Shown piece after piece: positions 1 through 12,780 of a stretch of DNA of 64,000 bases. Each line of letters opens with the position of its first letter. The stretch's first letter is position 1. Position numbers and translations under genes: made by a program. The stretch covers positions 16,419,501-16,483,500 of the forward strand of contig CM034102.1 of NCBI GenBank assembly GCA_019914945.1. The letters are read 5' to 3'. The stretch comes from Typha latifolia (lineage: Eukaryota; Streptophyta; Magnoliopsida; Poales; Typhaceae). The notes below the pieces were generated by a model. It saw nothing but the letters and a program-made list of their open reading frames with translations. It did not search any database and had not been told where the DNA came from.

Positions 1-195
1 AAGTATTGCTTCTTATCCTTCTACCACACTCATAACTTCTAACAGTTGTTTCAGTGGGTTCACTGATTACCAGTATGGGATATCAATTTGCTTAGAGTTT
101 CTTCCATGTATGCAATACTTGTGTTTTCTGTTCTAGAAATGTTACTTGGTGATGGTTTATGAATCAACTATTCAACTGTGCTATTGCTACTGCAG

Positions 196-2882
196 GTCCA
201 ACGATTCTTTTCTTCCAAGAAAATGCTGGCAGTATCCTGATGTTTCTCTTCCGTAGAAGTCTCTAATTAGTTAGGGAGCTTTAATTTTGCCGAATACATC
301 TCTGAGACCTTTACTCAGCTCTATAGATATTGCTCATCGTCTGGAGTTTGTCCGATTAATGATGCAGAGACTGCAATGCAATGTGTTTATGCTTTCTTAC
401 AGAGGGTATTGTTCTGCCTTAAATTAGTACTATTGTCATTACTGCTCCAGTAGTCCTTTAAATATCATGTTTATGTTGTTCTTGGCCTGTATTTTTGTAA
501 ATATAATCTTGCAAAAATATCTTCATTTAAAATCAGGTATGGTGAAAGTGATGGTTACCCATCTCAACATGGCATTATAAAGGATGCACAGGTTTGTTTG
601 TACTCCTTTTTTGTTTTCTGTTTTTTCTCTTTTACCTCTGTGCTTATCTTTTTCTGAATTTTCTTCTATCTTCTGACTTTACCTGGTTTTCTGTTGATTA
701 GGCAGCACTAGATCATTTGACTCAGAGAAATGATATTGACACATCTAGAATAGTTGTTTTTGGGAGGTCTTTGGGAGGTGCAGTTGGAACTGTGCTTGCA
801 AAAAATAATCCTGATAAGGTACTTCAGAACATGATATTTCATTTAGTTTTACCATATCTGTTATGTAATCTAGTGCTACAGGTCATCCATTGAACTGGTA
901 TAGTGGTATGAATCGTCGTCGTGTTGCTTGCCCTAAGGATAGTCATTCATACCCCTTTACTTTTTTAGTTTATCTGGCTGCTATATAGATACATATTAAG
1001 CTTTTTCTTTTCGTTGGTGAACATGTTTATTTTATTTTGACATAGCTCATTTCAAATTGTTTTTACCTGGAAAACCTAAAATTTTCACCCCCAATGTGAT
1101 ACTACAATTTCTGTGTTAGCTTGACTGTCAGGTGATTAACCAGACTTATCACATAAACATTGGCTGATAGAGTTGGATGTGTTAGATGTATGTATAAAGG
1201 TAACTTGGCTACTGTTGTTTATAGTCTAAGAATCTACAGATTTCCCATGGTTCTTCTCCAAGTGATGATGTTGGAAGACTTTTCTGTGGTACCATCATCT
1301 GTGGCTTTATACCTTATTATGGACACAGAATGTCATGCTTAGATGGTATAATGATTCCTGATGTAACAAATACCACATACTTCGGGAGGTGTTTAAGAGT
1401 GGGCAGCAAACTTGCTATGTATCCTTTTCCATTAGTAACCACAGAAACTTATCACATGCTCATGCATTTACAGTTGACACAAATCAATTAATAGATATAG
1501 AGAGTTTGTTTGACTACCATTGTAGAATCCTTGAAATCAATTGTTTTTTTTAATGTATGCTTATAATGACTATTAGAGTTTCTGATTTCCATGTACAGAA
1601 TCTTTACTACCTTTAATATGCTCTTGCTTGTTTGGCACCATTCACTTTATGTACTCCCCATTTGCAGGCAAAAAACACCATAAAGTTTCAATGTTCCATT
1701 TCATAAAACATGGGCCTTCAGTATTTATTATTTAATATCCCATTATATATTTATTCTGATATTATGAAGCCTTTATAGTGTGCTGCACTTATGTGATGGT
1801 AAGGCTTGCATGTACACCTTGGTCACAGTTTTGAGTCGTGGAAAATAACATCTTTTGATGTCAATGTTATTAAATACTGCATGCTGGACTTTCTTTTTAA
1901 TGTACTGCAGGTTTCTGCCCTCATACTGGAAAATACTTTCACCTCTATATTGGATATGGCTGGTATTATGCTGCCCTTCCTAAAATGGTTCATAGGTGGC
2001 AGTGCATCAAGTGGTCCAAAGGTTCTGAATTTTCTCGTGCGCTCCCCATGGAGTACCATTGATATCATTGGGCAGGTGAACACTCATAGGCTGGGCTCAT
2101 GCTTGGAGCTGCAAATAATTTTGCATCTGCTACTGTTTATGTTAATGGGGACCAAAGGAAATAGATTGAAATGAAAATCGACTTCTCTTTGTTAAATCAT
2201 TTGGTTTTGTATATATGACATCATGCGGCCTAATCCATGACAAGTTTGCTCTTGGCCTTGGGTTGCTGGACATTCCAACTATCAAAAGTTTAAGATATCG
2301 GAAAACAAAGAAGGTTGGCATATAGGACCCTGCCAAAATCTCTATATAGTGAGCCATGTCAAAGTGGGAATAGTAGTGGAATATTTGACCAAGCATCTCC
2401 AAATGCATCCTTGTCTTTAATTTACGTGCATATAAGCACAGGCTGCTGTTGTTCGATGCAATTGTCCTTTTGTCCTCTTTAGAAGAAAGATCTTTATTTG
2501 TATCGAGTCATTAGGATGTCTTGAAAACTGTGATACTTGTCTAATTACTTTAGTCCTGTTTATGGGTTTACCTGATTTGAATTTGCCTCATACTTGGTCT
2601 ATTATACAGGTCAAACAGCCCATCCTCTTCCTATCTGGTTTGCAAGATGAATTGGTCCCTCCTTCACACATGCGGATACTGTATGATAAACATGTCGAAC
2701 ATAACAGGCAATGCATGTTCGTTGATTTTCCTTCTGGTATGCATATGGACACATGGATTTCTGGAGGGGATCGTTATTGGAGGACAATACAGTTATATTT
2801 GGACAGGTATGTTCCAGAGATGCAGATATGCGACTTGGGCTGCAAAAATGACCCTACCGACAAGAGTAATATTCTACTTTAA
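196..2882 (+). CDS. WAV2: WAV2/BEM46-like alpha/beta hydrolase (ABHD13-type), 3' part
   Basis: Six exons are visible: 196-231, 327-405, 537-591, 702-818, 1911-2075 and 2610-2882. The start codon and N-terminal exon(s) lie left of the window. The joined protein reads through GPTILFFQENAG, then YGESDGYPSQHG, the nucleophile elbow GRSLGG (Ser), the acid-bearing loop LSGLQDELVPP (Asp) and the terminal SGMHMDTW (His), so a complete hydrolase triad is present. Phases match across all junctions; the first exon ends at an A whose codon is completed to Asn by exon 2. This arrangement is that of the BEM46 family, whose Arabidopsis member WAV2 is a membrane-associated protein restraining root bending. 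The substrate of the family is not known. The 1.1-kb fourth visible intron (819-1910) holds no coding signal. An ABHD13-type paralogue other than the WAV2 orthologue cannot be excluded. Confidence 0.88.
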
Positions 2883-2946
2883 TTAAATTCTTTATTTCTT
2901 TTTTGTTATTTTGATTGAACATGGCCTTAATACCCTGTGAATCTGA

Positions 2947-3261
2947 TGGAATTGGAATTGTAGATTTTCTAAATCCCTTTGTTTGAAACTATTAAGTTAT
3001 AAGGTTTCAATTTATTTCATTTGGTTGGATTTGGTTGAATTTAGTTACATTCTTCTTGATGCCTAAAGGTAAATCAGGAAAATGCAATATTTTGATATGG
3101 ATTCCTACTTCCTTCCAGACAACCGAGTTACATGGAATTCATTTCAATATTCTTCTTTTCTAAACAGTGAAATTCATTTCCAAATGAAGTGAACTAAATT
3201 GTACTAAAATTAAATCAAATCAAATCCATCTAGAATTAATTTCAAACAGTGTAAATTCCAC
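2947..3261. mobile_element. MITE-like inverted-repeat element
   Basis: A roughly 315-bp AT-rich stretch just after the WAV2-like stop codon begins with TGGAATT and a GTTTGAAA block. It ends with the reverse complement of both (TTTCAAAC then AATTCCA). Inside, ATTTGG/ATTTGAT-type motifs also recur in inverted orientation. This is the architecture of a small non-autonomous DNA transposon. No clear target-site duplication was found, so the borders are approximate and the superfamily is unassigned. Confidence 0.4.
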
Positions 3262-4508
3262 ATGTGCATTGTAAAATAAACCGACAAGTCTAATCAATTA
3301 GTGATAAAATTGATTCATCAGATCTCCTTGTCTTAATAATATTTGACCTTTATAGTCAGGTCATGTTTTCAAATATTACAGAGTTTTCCATTCTGCTTGT
3401 TTGTGACAGATTGAATGCCTTTCTAAATACTGCAGTAAGATGACATTGCATAGTCAGTGCGTCACAAGCACATATACTTCTGATGCAGCAAAAATTAATC
3501 GAATATGGTAGAGCAGTTCCCATTATCAATTGTGCTGATCAGCAATTCTGGTGGTCTTTTCTACCACATTGTGCAGATGATGCTGAAGTTGCCAATAAGT
3601 CATAGTGGCTCCTCTTACCTCTGCCATACTGACACATTCTTATTTTAAAATCCAGTAAAACCAGATGATTGATTTCCTTTGGGATGGGTGTTCTGACTTC
3701 AATTTAAACTCTTAATTAACTAGCTTCAAATATGTTTGTATTTTCTAGTATACAAATTCAGGAAGTTGTGGCCTTGTTGCAAATTAGACAGAATTGTAAA
3801 ATATCTAAATTATTTTAATCTGTATGGGAAATTGTTCTTGATAGCTGCTACTGCATGATGCTTGAATGCACTTGCATCTTTTTGCATTCTCTCCTTTCCA
3901 GTTTGCTTTGCTTTTGATTAGGAATGAGTGGTCCAATTGAATCCTATTCAGTTACCATAGTTGCTTAACTCTGCAAGATTGTGAAGTCAACGCTGAAAGG
4001 AAGACATTGGTGTACTAATGAAGGATGAATAAACTCCTTTGCACTCGCCAGAACTTTTTCGAACATAGCCAGCCTTATAACATTGATTTTTAATGCAAAT
4101 GTCCTTTTTCTTATATATGCTTTTCATAATCTTTGCTTTTGCTGGTATTCTGGTAATTAATAATTACAACTAAATCTCTTATCCTTGTGTTTATCTCCAT
4201 AGAGTTATAGTTGTAGAAAGCAAGTAGTATACACCTGAAATAAAGAACATTTAGAGGTGTATGCACGAATAAGCTAATTTGGAAGGGTATAAATGAAAGT
4301 TTGTTTTTTCTTGGATAATATTTTTTTTAGAGGGTGTAGATATGAAAAGCCCTCTGGCCTCCGGTGTCCGGTGTCCGGTGTCCGGTCCAGTCTAAAGTGG
4401 AACGGGTCCGATCCAAATCCAATCCCTCTCCATTCCTATTCTTAAACTCCTCCGCCGGTAATCCTTACCAACACCCAAACGTCATCTTCACACCGATACT
4501 TCCCACAG
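3262..4508. other. intergenic region between WAV2-like and omega-amidase genes
   Basis: No reading frame here resembles a protein. The right end (about 4360-4508) becomes pyrimidine-rich with a triplicated GGTGTCC unit near 4360-4384, and is the likely promoter/5' UTR of the omega-amidase gene. Confidence 0.5.
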
Positions 4509-7500
4509 ATGAGAGGTGGTCTCGCTTTCTGTCTCCTCCCATCGCGCGCTCTCCTCCCCTCCTTTCGCCTCTCCTTCCAACCTTTCATCTCTAATCGAAT
4601 CCAAGCCAGACCCCCGGCGCCGCCGCAACGCCGCCGCATCGCCTCAGTCTCTGCTATGGCTTCCGCCTACAAGCCGGAGGAAGCTAGGGTTCCTCCCGCG
4701 CTCCAGATCCCCACGCCACCTGTCACTAAGGTTTGATCACCTTCGTTGGACATCTCGATTGATTTCGTGAAGTGGTTTTGAATTGAGGTCCCATTCCTTA
4801 TTCGGCTCTCTCTTGATTACTCTTTCTTCTTGTTTTAGTTCAAGATCGCTCTGTGTCAACTGTCGGTGACGGCGGATAAGGAGAGGAACATCGCGCATGC
4901 TCGCCGGGCGATCGAGGAGGCCGCCGGAAAGGGCGCAAAGCTCGTCCTTTTGCCGGTGAGTTGTACTTTTACTTTACCTTTTTTTTTTGGACAAAATTCT
5001 AGTTTACTTTTTTATTCGTTGTGTTAAAACTTTTTTTTCTGTAGCAGTTTGATTTTTTGCAAAAACAAAACCGGACTGCTTGATAAACTTTATTTATTGT
5101 TCCTCTTTTATGTTGTGTGTGTGTATGTATGCAGTAGCAGGTAATAACTTTTTGAATGTATAGTGTGTTGCACTCAGAAAGATTGCTAATGCTCATGCTT
5201 GTGGTTAGATCTTCCAACTTATAATAAGAATTCATTCTTAGGAAATCTGGAACAGCCCGTACTCCAATGATAGCTTTCCGGTATATGCGGAGGATGTTGC
5301 AGCAGGCAGTGATGCAGCTCACTCGTTTGCCATGCTTTCTGAAGTTGCTTCTCGACTAGGTATTACAGTTGTGGGTGGATCAATACCAGAACGCGATGGT
5401 GATCGTTTGTACAATACATGCTTCGTCTTTGGTGCAGATGGCAAACTCAAGGGTAAACACAGAAAGGTCAGAGTGATCTATTCTCATGATTTCATATCTT
5501 ATTGGAATTCGTAAGTTTAAAAGTGCACAAATTAGATATTTTGCAAAAAAGTGGTCAGAGTGTGCATCTCTTGCTTCTTTGTCTGTTCTATTATACATAG
5601 GTCATTAGTAATAGTTGCAGAGTTGTGAATGTGATAGACTAAAGAATTGGTGAGATGCTGAGTCCAATTTGTAACATTAGATTCATTTGCAAAGTTCTTG
5701 CTTGATTGATACATGTCTTATTTTTCGGCATTTCTTCCACTCTCCCTTTTCTCCATTTGAAGCTCTATTTTGCGACTTGTTCTGGTTAACAAAATATCTT
5801 ATATGAGCATAACATGGCATGCAGATCCATCTCTTTGACATTGATATTCCAGGGAAGATTACTTTTAAAGAATCAATGACGCTTACTGCTGGGCAGCATC
5901 CTACCATTGTGGACACAGGTTTAACTTATTTGTAATGTGTACCTACCAATCTTACATGGTATGCTCTTTAATATTTTGGCTGTGTCACAGATTGATCACC
6001 TATTGTCGTATTGTGGTTGCAGATGTGGGGCGTATTGGTATAGGTATTTGTTATGACATTCGTTTCCAGGAGTTAGCAATGTTGTATGCGGCAAGAGGTA
6101 TCTCTCATATCCTAGTTAAGTTATTGGTTTTCAAATGTCAATGCTTATGTTAATTATTACAATGAATAACATGTTGGTTGAGCTTTGCTTCTTTGTTGCT
6201 ACTTAAAGTGTCATTGGGACTTAGCCAGCAGAATAATTTGACTATTACTCAACCTAATAGATAGGCTTGTCAGGCAGCGGAAGTGAAGATTTGTCATTTT
6301 ATCATCATCATCAAACAATACTTTACCAATAATGCTGCTAATGTATGGAAAAGCAGGAAATCCTTTTGAAAGAAAGGATATAATTGATCTTTCTCAAACA
6401 ATGAAAAAATAAGACATTCAATCCCAATCTCACATTCTCTGGCTCATTAGAAAATGATAAGTTTTTGTTAGGAAGGTAAGTTCCTAGGAACTTCCACTTC
6501 CTAAGGTCACTTCACTCCCTTCACTTCTCGACAATCAAACACGATTAGTTCACTCCTTGTAGTTGATCTTTTTTCTCCACCACATCTTGTTACATTTACT
6601 ACTTGCTAGTGGTCGTGAACATAGACTAGCAGATTATAAGTAACTTATTCTAGGAATAACTCATTAATGGAAGAAATGTGTTGATTGCAGGTGCTCATTT
6701 GCTATGTTATCCTGGTGCATTTAATATGACTACAGGTCCCTTGCATTGGGAGTTGTTGCAAAGGGCAAGGTAAGTTTGGACTGATTGGTGTCACTATTCT
6801 TCACTAATTTAGTATATTGAGAAGCTGGTAAATTCTCTGAGGAGCACTACACAAGCTCATAGGGAAATAAGAAGGAAGTCACCCCTACTGAAAATTCACT
6901 ACCAGAAAACCTTATTTTTGATGGATTTACATGTTTGCTCACATATATGAGTTTTTGACTATTTTAAGTCTGCCAAATTTTAGCACATGTCTAATATATT
7001 TTGAAACTTAAATACGAGACCAGGTAGGTTTTGCCACGTCACAAAACAACAACTTCTAAATATAAGTCACATTTTGGTTTAAGAATTTTATGTAGAAATT
7101 GAATGTCACTGAGTAAACTGTTAAGAGGGGGAAATTTTTCATATAAATTGCTGAATCAAGAAGTTAATTATGTGAAAATTTCTTTCCCTAATACCTGTAG
7201 TATTTTTGCTCAGCGTTTCAATGAATTAGAAAGCTACTTATACTTGGAAGTCATTATTAGGTTCAACGGTTTTACTAACATGACAAAAACTCACCCAACT
7301 TTGTATTTAAGTTTTAAAGTGTAATAGACACATAAATAAAAGTTTGGGAGGGCTAGTTTGGTAAAAAAATCCGCATATGTTGGATTCTTTTCATTCTAGT
7401 TATCTCCTTGGTTCCAAGTTCCATTCTAATACCTTGCTACTACTGTTGGCACTGTTGATACTATTGAGACACAACATATCTGACAGAATCTTAAATGTAA

Positions 7501-9060
7501 CCTTACTGAGTTGGGAGGAGTATTTTAGGATATCATAAGGGCTAAGTTTTTCAAGAAGTTCATGTATCCATATGAGAAAATATAGTTGGTACAATGCAGC
7601 ATATGGTGGGAATCAGAAATAAATGTGTACAATAAGACATTAACATAGCTGTGGACTTATATGCTGGACTACTTTTGATTTTTGAACAATGACAATTGAT
7701 TGTTCTGAGTTAGCATAGAATTCCTTACATCTATCATTCTTTCTTAGCTTTTGGACAATCGTTTTATAACATATTATACAACCATTACTTCTGGATATTC
7801 AATAAATCAAGTTTGCCAGTAATCTTATTTTCATTATGAACATCCTCTGTACTGATGATTTATGTTTCCCATGACAGGGCTGCTGACAATCAGGTATGTG
7901 AAACATTTCATTTTTGCTTGTTTTTTTCTGAATTGACAGCAAGTTGTATTGGTTATGACAAAGCATCTGATAATCTCTATTATTCTCTACTCATAAACTA
8001 CCTTCTGGAAAGGTTATATCTGTCTAGATCAATAAATTAAATCTGTACTGCTCAAATGAATACTCTCATCTGACATCAATCTCTACTACTGTAAAAATGG
8101 TAAGATGGTGCATATATCTGGTGGAATAACAACTCACTGGCATTTTGTCTTCTTGTAAGTTATGCCATCTTTCTTTTCTTCTTTTCAGTTATTCGTGGCG
8201 ACTTGTTCCCCTGCTCGAGATACTGGTTCTAGCTACATTGCTTGGGGCCATTCCACTCTTGTTGGACCTGTAAGCTGATTTGAAGAGTCAAAATCTAATT
8301 ATGATTATGTAGTCTTGCTGAAAGTGATACATTATGTTCCTAAAAAATCTGTTGGATGTCAGTTTGGAGAGGTGATTGCAACCACTGAGCATGAGGAGGC
8401 AATCATTGTGGAGGAAATCGATTACTCATTAATCGACCTCAGAAGGTAATCTACTTTATAAGTTTTTGAAGCAGAAACTTTTTTTGATGGATGCAGAATT
8501 GGTTGATATTTCTGTGGTTCATTCAAAATGTGGATCACTTGATATGAGCTAGGTTTATTTAAAGGAAGGGCATTATACAGTATTATGACCATTAAGGCAG
8601 AATTCTATGCAATTTGTTTCATATTGAAAAATTCAAATTGATGACCATTTTGAGGACTGAGGTCCTAAACAGTGGAGTGTTGGCTCACTATAGAGTCCAA
8701 AATGGAGAGATTTTACCTCTGAGGGACCCAAAAAAGAAGCAAACTATGTTTATCAAGTATCCGCAGTATTTTATTACCTTTTGAATTATTTTTAGAATTA
8801 CATCTATTGGAGGCGAGTATTGCATGATTAAATCCTTCACATCAGTCCTCCAATTTCTTTGTAGTATAGTTAAAAAGCATGCAGTAATTATTGTAGCACA
8901 CAGAGTCTTTCTCTTTTTCTTTTTGACTGAACCAGGCATTTCTCTTTGTTGTGGCATTTCAAAACCAAATACTTTGAGCAGGTCAAGTCTTCCTCTGGAG
9001 AAGCAACGGCGGGGAGATCTGTATCAGCTGGTAGATGTCCAGAGACTGAGCTCTCATTAA
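4509..9060 (+). CDS. NLP2: omega-amidase (nitrilase-like protein 2), probably chloroplast/cytosol
   Basis: Ten exons: 4509-4730, 4839-4955, 5242-5466, 5825-5918, 6023-6097, 6691-6769, 7878-7893, 8189-8269, 8363-8445 and 8982-9060, joining to 356 residues. The protein is a C-N hydrolase with the full nitrilase triad: Glu114 in [14 protein letters not shown], Lys188 in [15 protein letters not shown] and Cys229 in [13 protein letters not shown]. The family hydrolyses alpha-ketoglutaramate and alpha-ketosuccinamate to the 2-oxo acid plus ammonia, completing the glutamine transaminase route. Residues 1-49 are Arg/Ser/Pro-rich and acidic-poor, like a plastid transit peptide. A second in-frame Met50 (4656) would give a cytosolic form matching the animal NIT2 start. 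Exon 7 is only 16 nt. The length is close to the Arabidopsis protein. Confidence 0.93.
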
Positions 9061-10219
9061 ACTGTAGCTGGGGCTTCATTCTTGAATAATTCTACATGCA
9101 TATGCCAGTGCTGGAAGAAAAAAAGAAGAAAAATAGCTGTACGTGTAGACTTTTGTAACATTGACATATGCTGATCCATGTGCGTTAATTACTCGTGGTT
9201 GGTAATGCATTGACCTTGTTACACTCTTGGCAGGCTAGATTGTGACTATAAGCGTTCCTTGTCAGAGTGTGGAGAGATCATTGTAGTAGTAACTTATGCA
9301 AGTTGATGAAATAATAAATATTACTGGTGGCATTTAGAAATGTGAAGTAACTCATGTGATCCTCGTACATTTTTTTTTTATCACGGAATCTGGTGAACAA
9401 TTAAAGAACTCATTGTCTTGCAGATGGAGAGGGTATAGCTGCTGCTGTTATACTTATTGTCGGAGCATTAAATCTTATGAAAGCATCAATATTGAGTCCC
9501 AAGTTTTGATCATTTTCTTCCATCTGCGAGTATTTCTCGGACCTTCCCAGTCTCACGTTGGAATTTAATGCGGATTCCAAGTGGGCAGGAGAATAAATGT
9601 GGATCCACCAATAATTATTCTGGGCTTCAACCCCAGAAGAGACAGCTAATCCCTCTGTCTCCAGATCTGGGCATATCGATGCAACTCCGATTAAAGACTA
9701 CTCTCTCTCTCTCTCTCCCCTCTTCCACCGTTTCCCCGTGAGAAACTGCAGAAACTCGGTGAGATATCTCAGTCCAAAGCACAAACAGTGATGATCTCTG
9801 AACAAAACAGTGACAGTAGTACTTTGGCCATTCATGAGATATCCGTTCCCTTTACACTCACATGAAATGATTAAAAACAATATGCAGTAGTTAGAAGGCA
9901 AAAAAAGATTACATTCCACACCCTCCATTTTAACAAATTTATGATTCGCACCCCCCATCAGAAGATAGTATTTCACTAGAATAACAAATTCGTAAAGTGC
10001 AAGGTGTGAAAATGCGATAATTCCGAATCACAGTGGTGAGTAGTCGAGTGGAAAAAGGAAAAGAGAAGAAGAGAGGATTGCACGTGGATTCGAGCTCAGG
10101 CGTGGCAGACAACGTCAGAAGCTGTCGTGGTGTTAATAATACCTTTTTTTTGGTTTTGGGAGTAGTACGTGATCGATGTTGCCATGCTTTTGGCACAAAT
10201 AAAAGCTTTCATAATCTTG

Positions 10220-10270
<51 letters not shown>

Positions 10271-10672
10271 GCTTCATTCCTGTGTGTGTATCGTATCCCG
10301 ATCTCTCTCTCTCTCTCTCTCTCTCTAATGTTTTGCCTTGCTTTTTGAGTCTTTCGCATATATCTTTGCTTGCATTCTTCGCTGCAATGTGAACAAAAGA
10401 AAAGCAAAGACATCGTTTGAAAGCAAAAGTTGGAAAACTACTACTCCTCCTCGTATTCTTTCTCGGGATCGCTTATTTTGTGTCTCTTTTGCCATTGTCC
10501 AAAATTTAAAAGCTCTTAGTAAATAGACACTCCAAAGTGACCTCTAAAGATGTTTACATTAATTCTTGTCGATGGGAGATTGTTGACTACTTACTTATAA
10601 ACCAAGCAAATGTAGCAAGCCCCACGAAATATGGAATATTTTACCCATCGGATACACACTAAAAAGAGTGAT

Positions 10673-10703
<31 letters not shown>

Positions 10704-12780
10704 CCCAAGTGGTATATAGGTAAAAGCTTCTCAACCCATCATCACATTTAAAAATAATAATAATAATAAGTAAACTCTTCAGGTTTATTGATTGCAAGCT
10801 CTCAGAAGTGTATAAGATAAAGAGAACCCATCAAGGAAACCTTTTCATGTGGAGGGTCCATATTCCTTTCCTCACTCATTGCAATTTAAAGAAGCCTCCC
10901 TTGATATATGAGTAGATCTATAGATATATAGACAGACACAGGTAGGCCTAGGTAGCCAATTTGACGAGAGAAGAGGACATTGAGCTGATATTATAATCTA
11001 TGCAATACCTATATATCCTTGTTGTGGGATTGTGGTCCATTCAATTTGCTCAAAGATAGTGAATAGTGATAGATAATATACTATTATCTCTCCCTGTTAG
11101 CTAGGTATAACAATAATAAGTTCTTTGCAAAAATTAATTAATAGTCTACCATAATGAGATGATTGACTTAGTCGTCCAACTTAATTATCTCAAAACTTAT
11201 GGGTATAAATACCTTTATGTATCGAAAAAGATTAGCCCCGCAGTCCCACCTATAGACTCAGGGATCTGAATTATCAAATATACATTGCATAGACTAGATA
11301 AAGGTTAGATTAATTAGATAGATATTTATATATATTAGCTTCAAAATTTAGTTTGTGTTATAGGGGACTAATATTAGTGAAATATATAGGGATAATAATA
11401 GCAAGCATGCTAACAATTAACAAATTGTAGCTAGTGGCCTCACATAGTCATATGCAACCCACCCACTTACCTAGTAGCTACTGGTTGATACTGTCCTTTT
11501 AATTGTAGAACTACATGTACATACTATACTATGTAAGTTGATATTAAGAAATCATGGTGCAAGTCAACAATATTCTCTTTTCATATGGTCCCAAACCTAG
11601 GTACAAGACCTTGGTATAAATGGAATTTAAGGGTATTACTAAAGGATTTTTGTTTTATATTTATTCTATCAGTGATATAGTGGGAGATTAGACTCTCATT
11701 TCCTTAGCTATCTAATTAAATAGCTATATAAGAAATCATTTACCAAAGGTATGGAAATGATCAATTGATGGGATGAGATGGATCAAATTGCATGGCTTTT
11801 ATATGATGACTTCTTTTTTAGCTTTTTTGACTGGTAGCCACTTAAAGCTGAAAAGAGTTTTAGTTTCAAAAGATTAATAGTTCATATAAAAGGAGGATAA
11901 ACTTAGGATTTTGTGTATAACCTAACAATGATGGCCATGACGCCATGTTCCAAGTTGGTGGATCCATGCATTGTGAACAATATGAAGAATTATGATATAT
12001 CTTTACATACATATGTACACATATACACTCACTATCTCTTTTATTGTCTTGTTACAATCATCTTTTCTTGCTGATAAGAATGAGAGGAGTTACTTTAGAG
12101 AAAGCCACATCAAAGTAAGAGTATTAATTATTCATAAAAAAAAGGAATACTTACAAACTATTCATGATAATAATGATAATTTTTTCTTACAAACAGTGAG
12201 AATTAAGTTATAGCTTGATTCTTAAATTAAATTAGAATGTGAATGTATCCTTTCTCTTGCGATTTGCATGCTTAAATGAGGAACTGTTAAACAAATAGAA
12301 GAAAACAAACTAAGAAGTAAAGACTGTAGGCATGATATACCTTAATTTCAGGAGCATGGTATACTAAACCATCCTTGTTTTAATTAATTGTTAGGCAGTA
12401 TTTTTTTATTTTTTTTTGCCGTTTAGTATATTTATTTAACACGTTAATCTTCCGTGTTGCATTAACCCCGTCGAGGCACCACATTTTTATAAGAATTATT
12501 TTCTTAATCACTCTTATAATCCGGCATCAGGCAAATTAGACAAACGTACGTGTGCAATTTCTCATGGATCTATCTATCTATCCATCCATCTCTTTCAAAC
12601 TTCCTACTATTTATATTACAATAATTTTAAACCAAAAACCACAGTAACCAATAATCATCACCGAGACTAACAAAACTTAATAATAATAAGGGGAAAAAGA
12701 TAAAAGAAAATTAAACCACTAAATTATCCAACAAAGCTATTCCCATTTCACAATTTTATTTATTTAATTAAATATTCAAA
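9061..12780. other. gene-poor intergenic region with microsatellites
   Basis: No supported gene. It contains (TC)n at about 9702-9718 and 10302-10326, (TA)n at about 10222-10258 and 10674-10695, and (AAT)n near 10752-10769. The sequence is AT-rich throughout. The segment from 11.0 to 12.7 kb lies downstream of the BIG GRAIN 1-like stop codon and probably includes its 3' UTR. Confidence 0.5.

Noticed and set aside
10222..10258. Long (TA)n tract as possible scaffold or origin element
   Set aside because: Several similar TA microsatellites occur across the window; nothing distinguishes this one.
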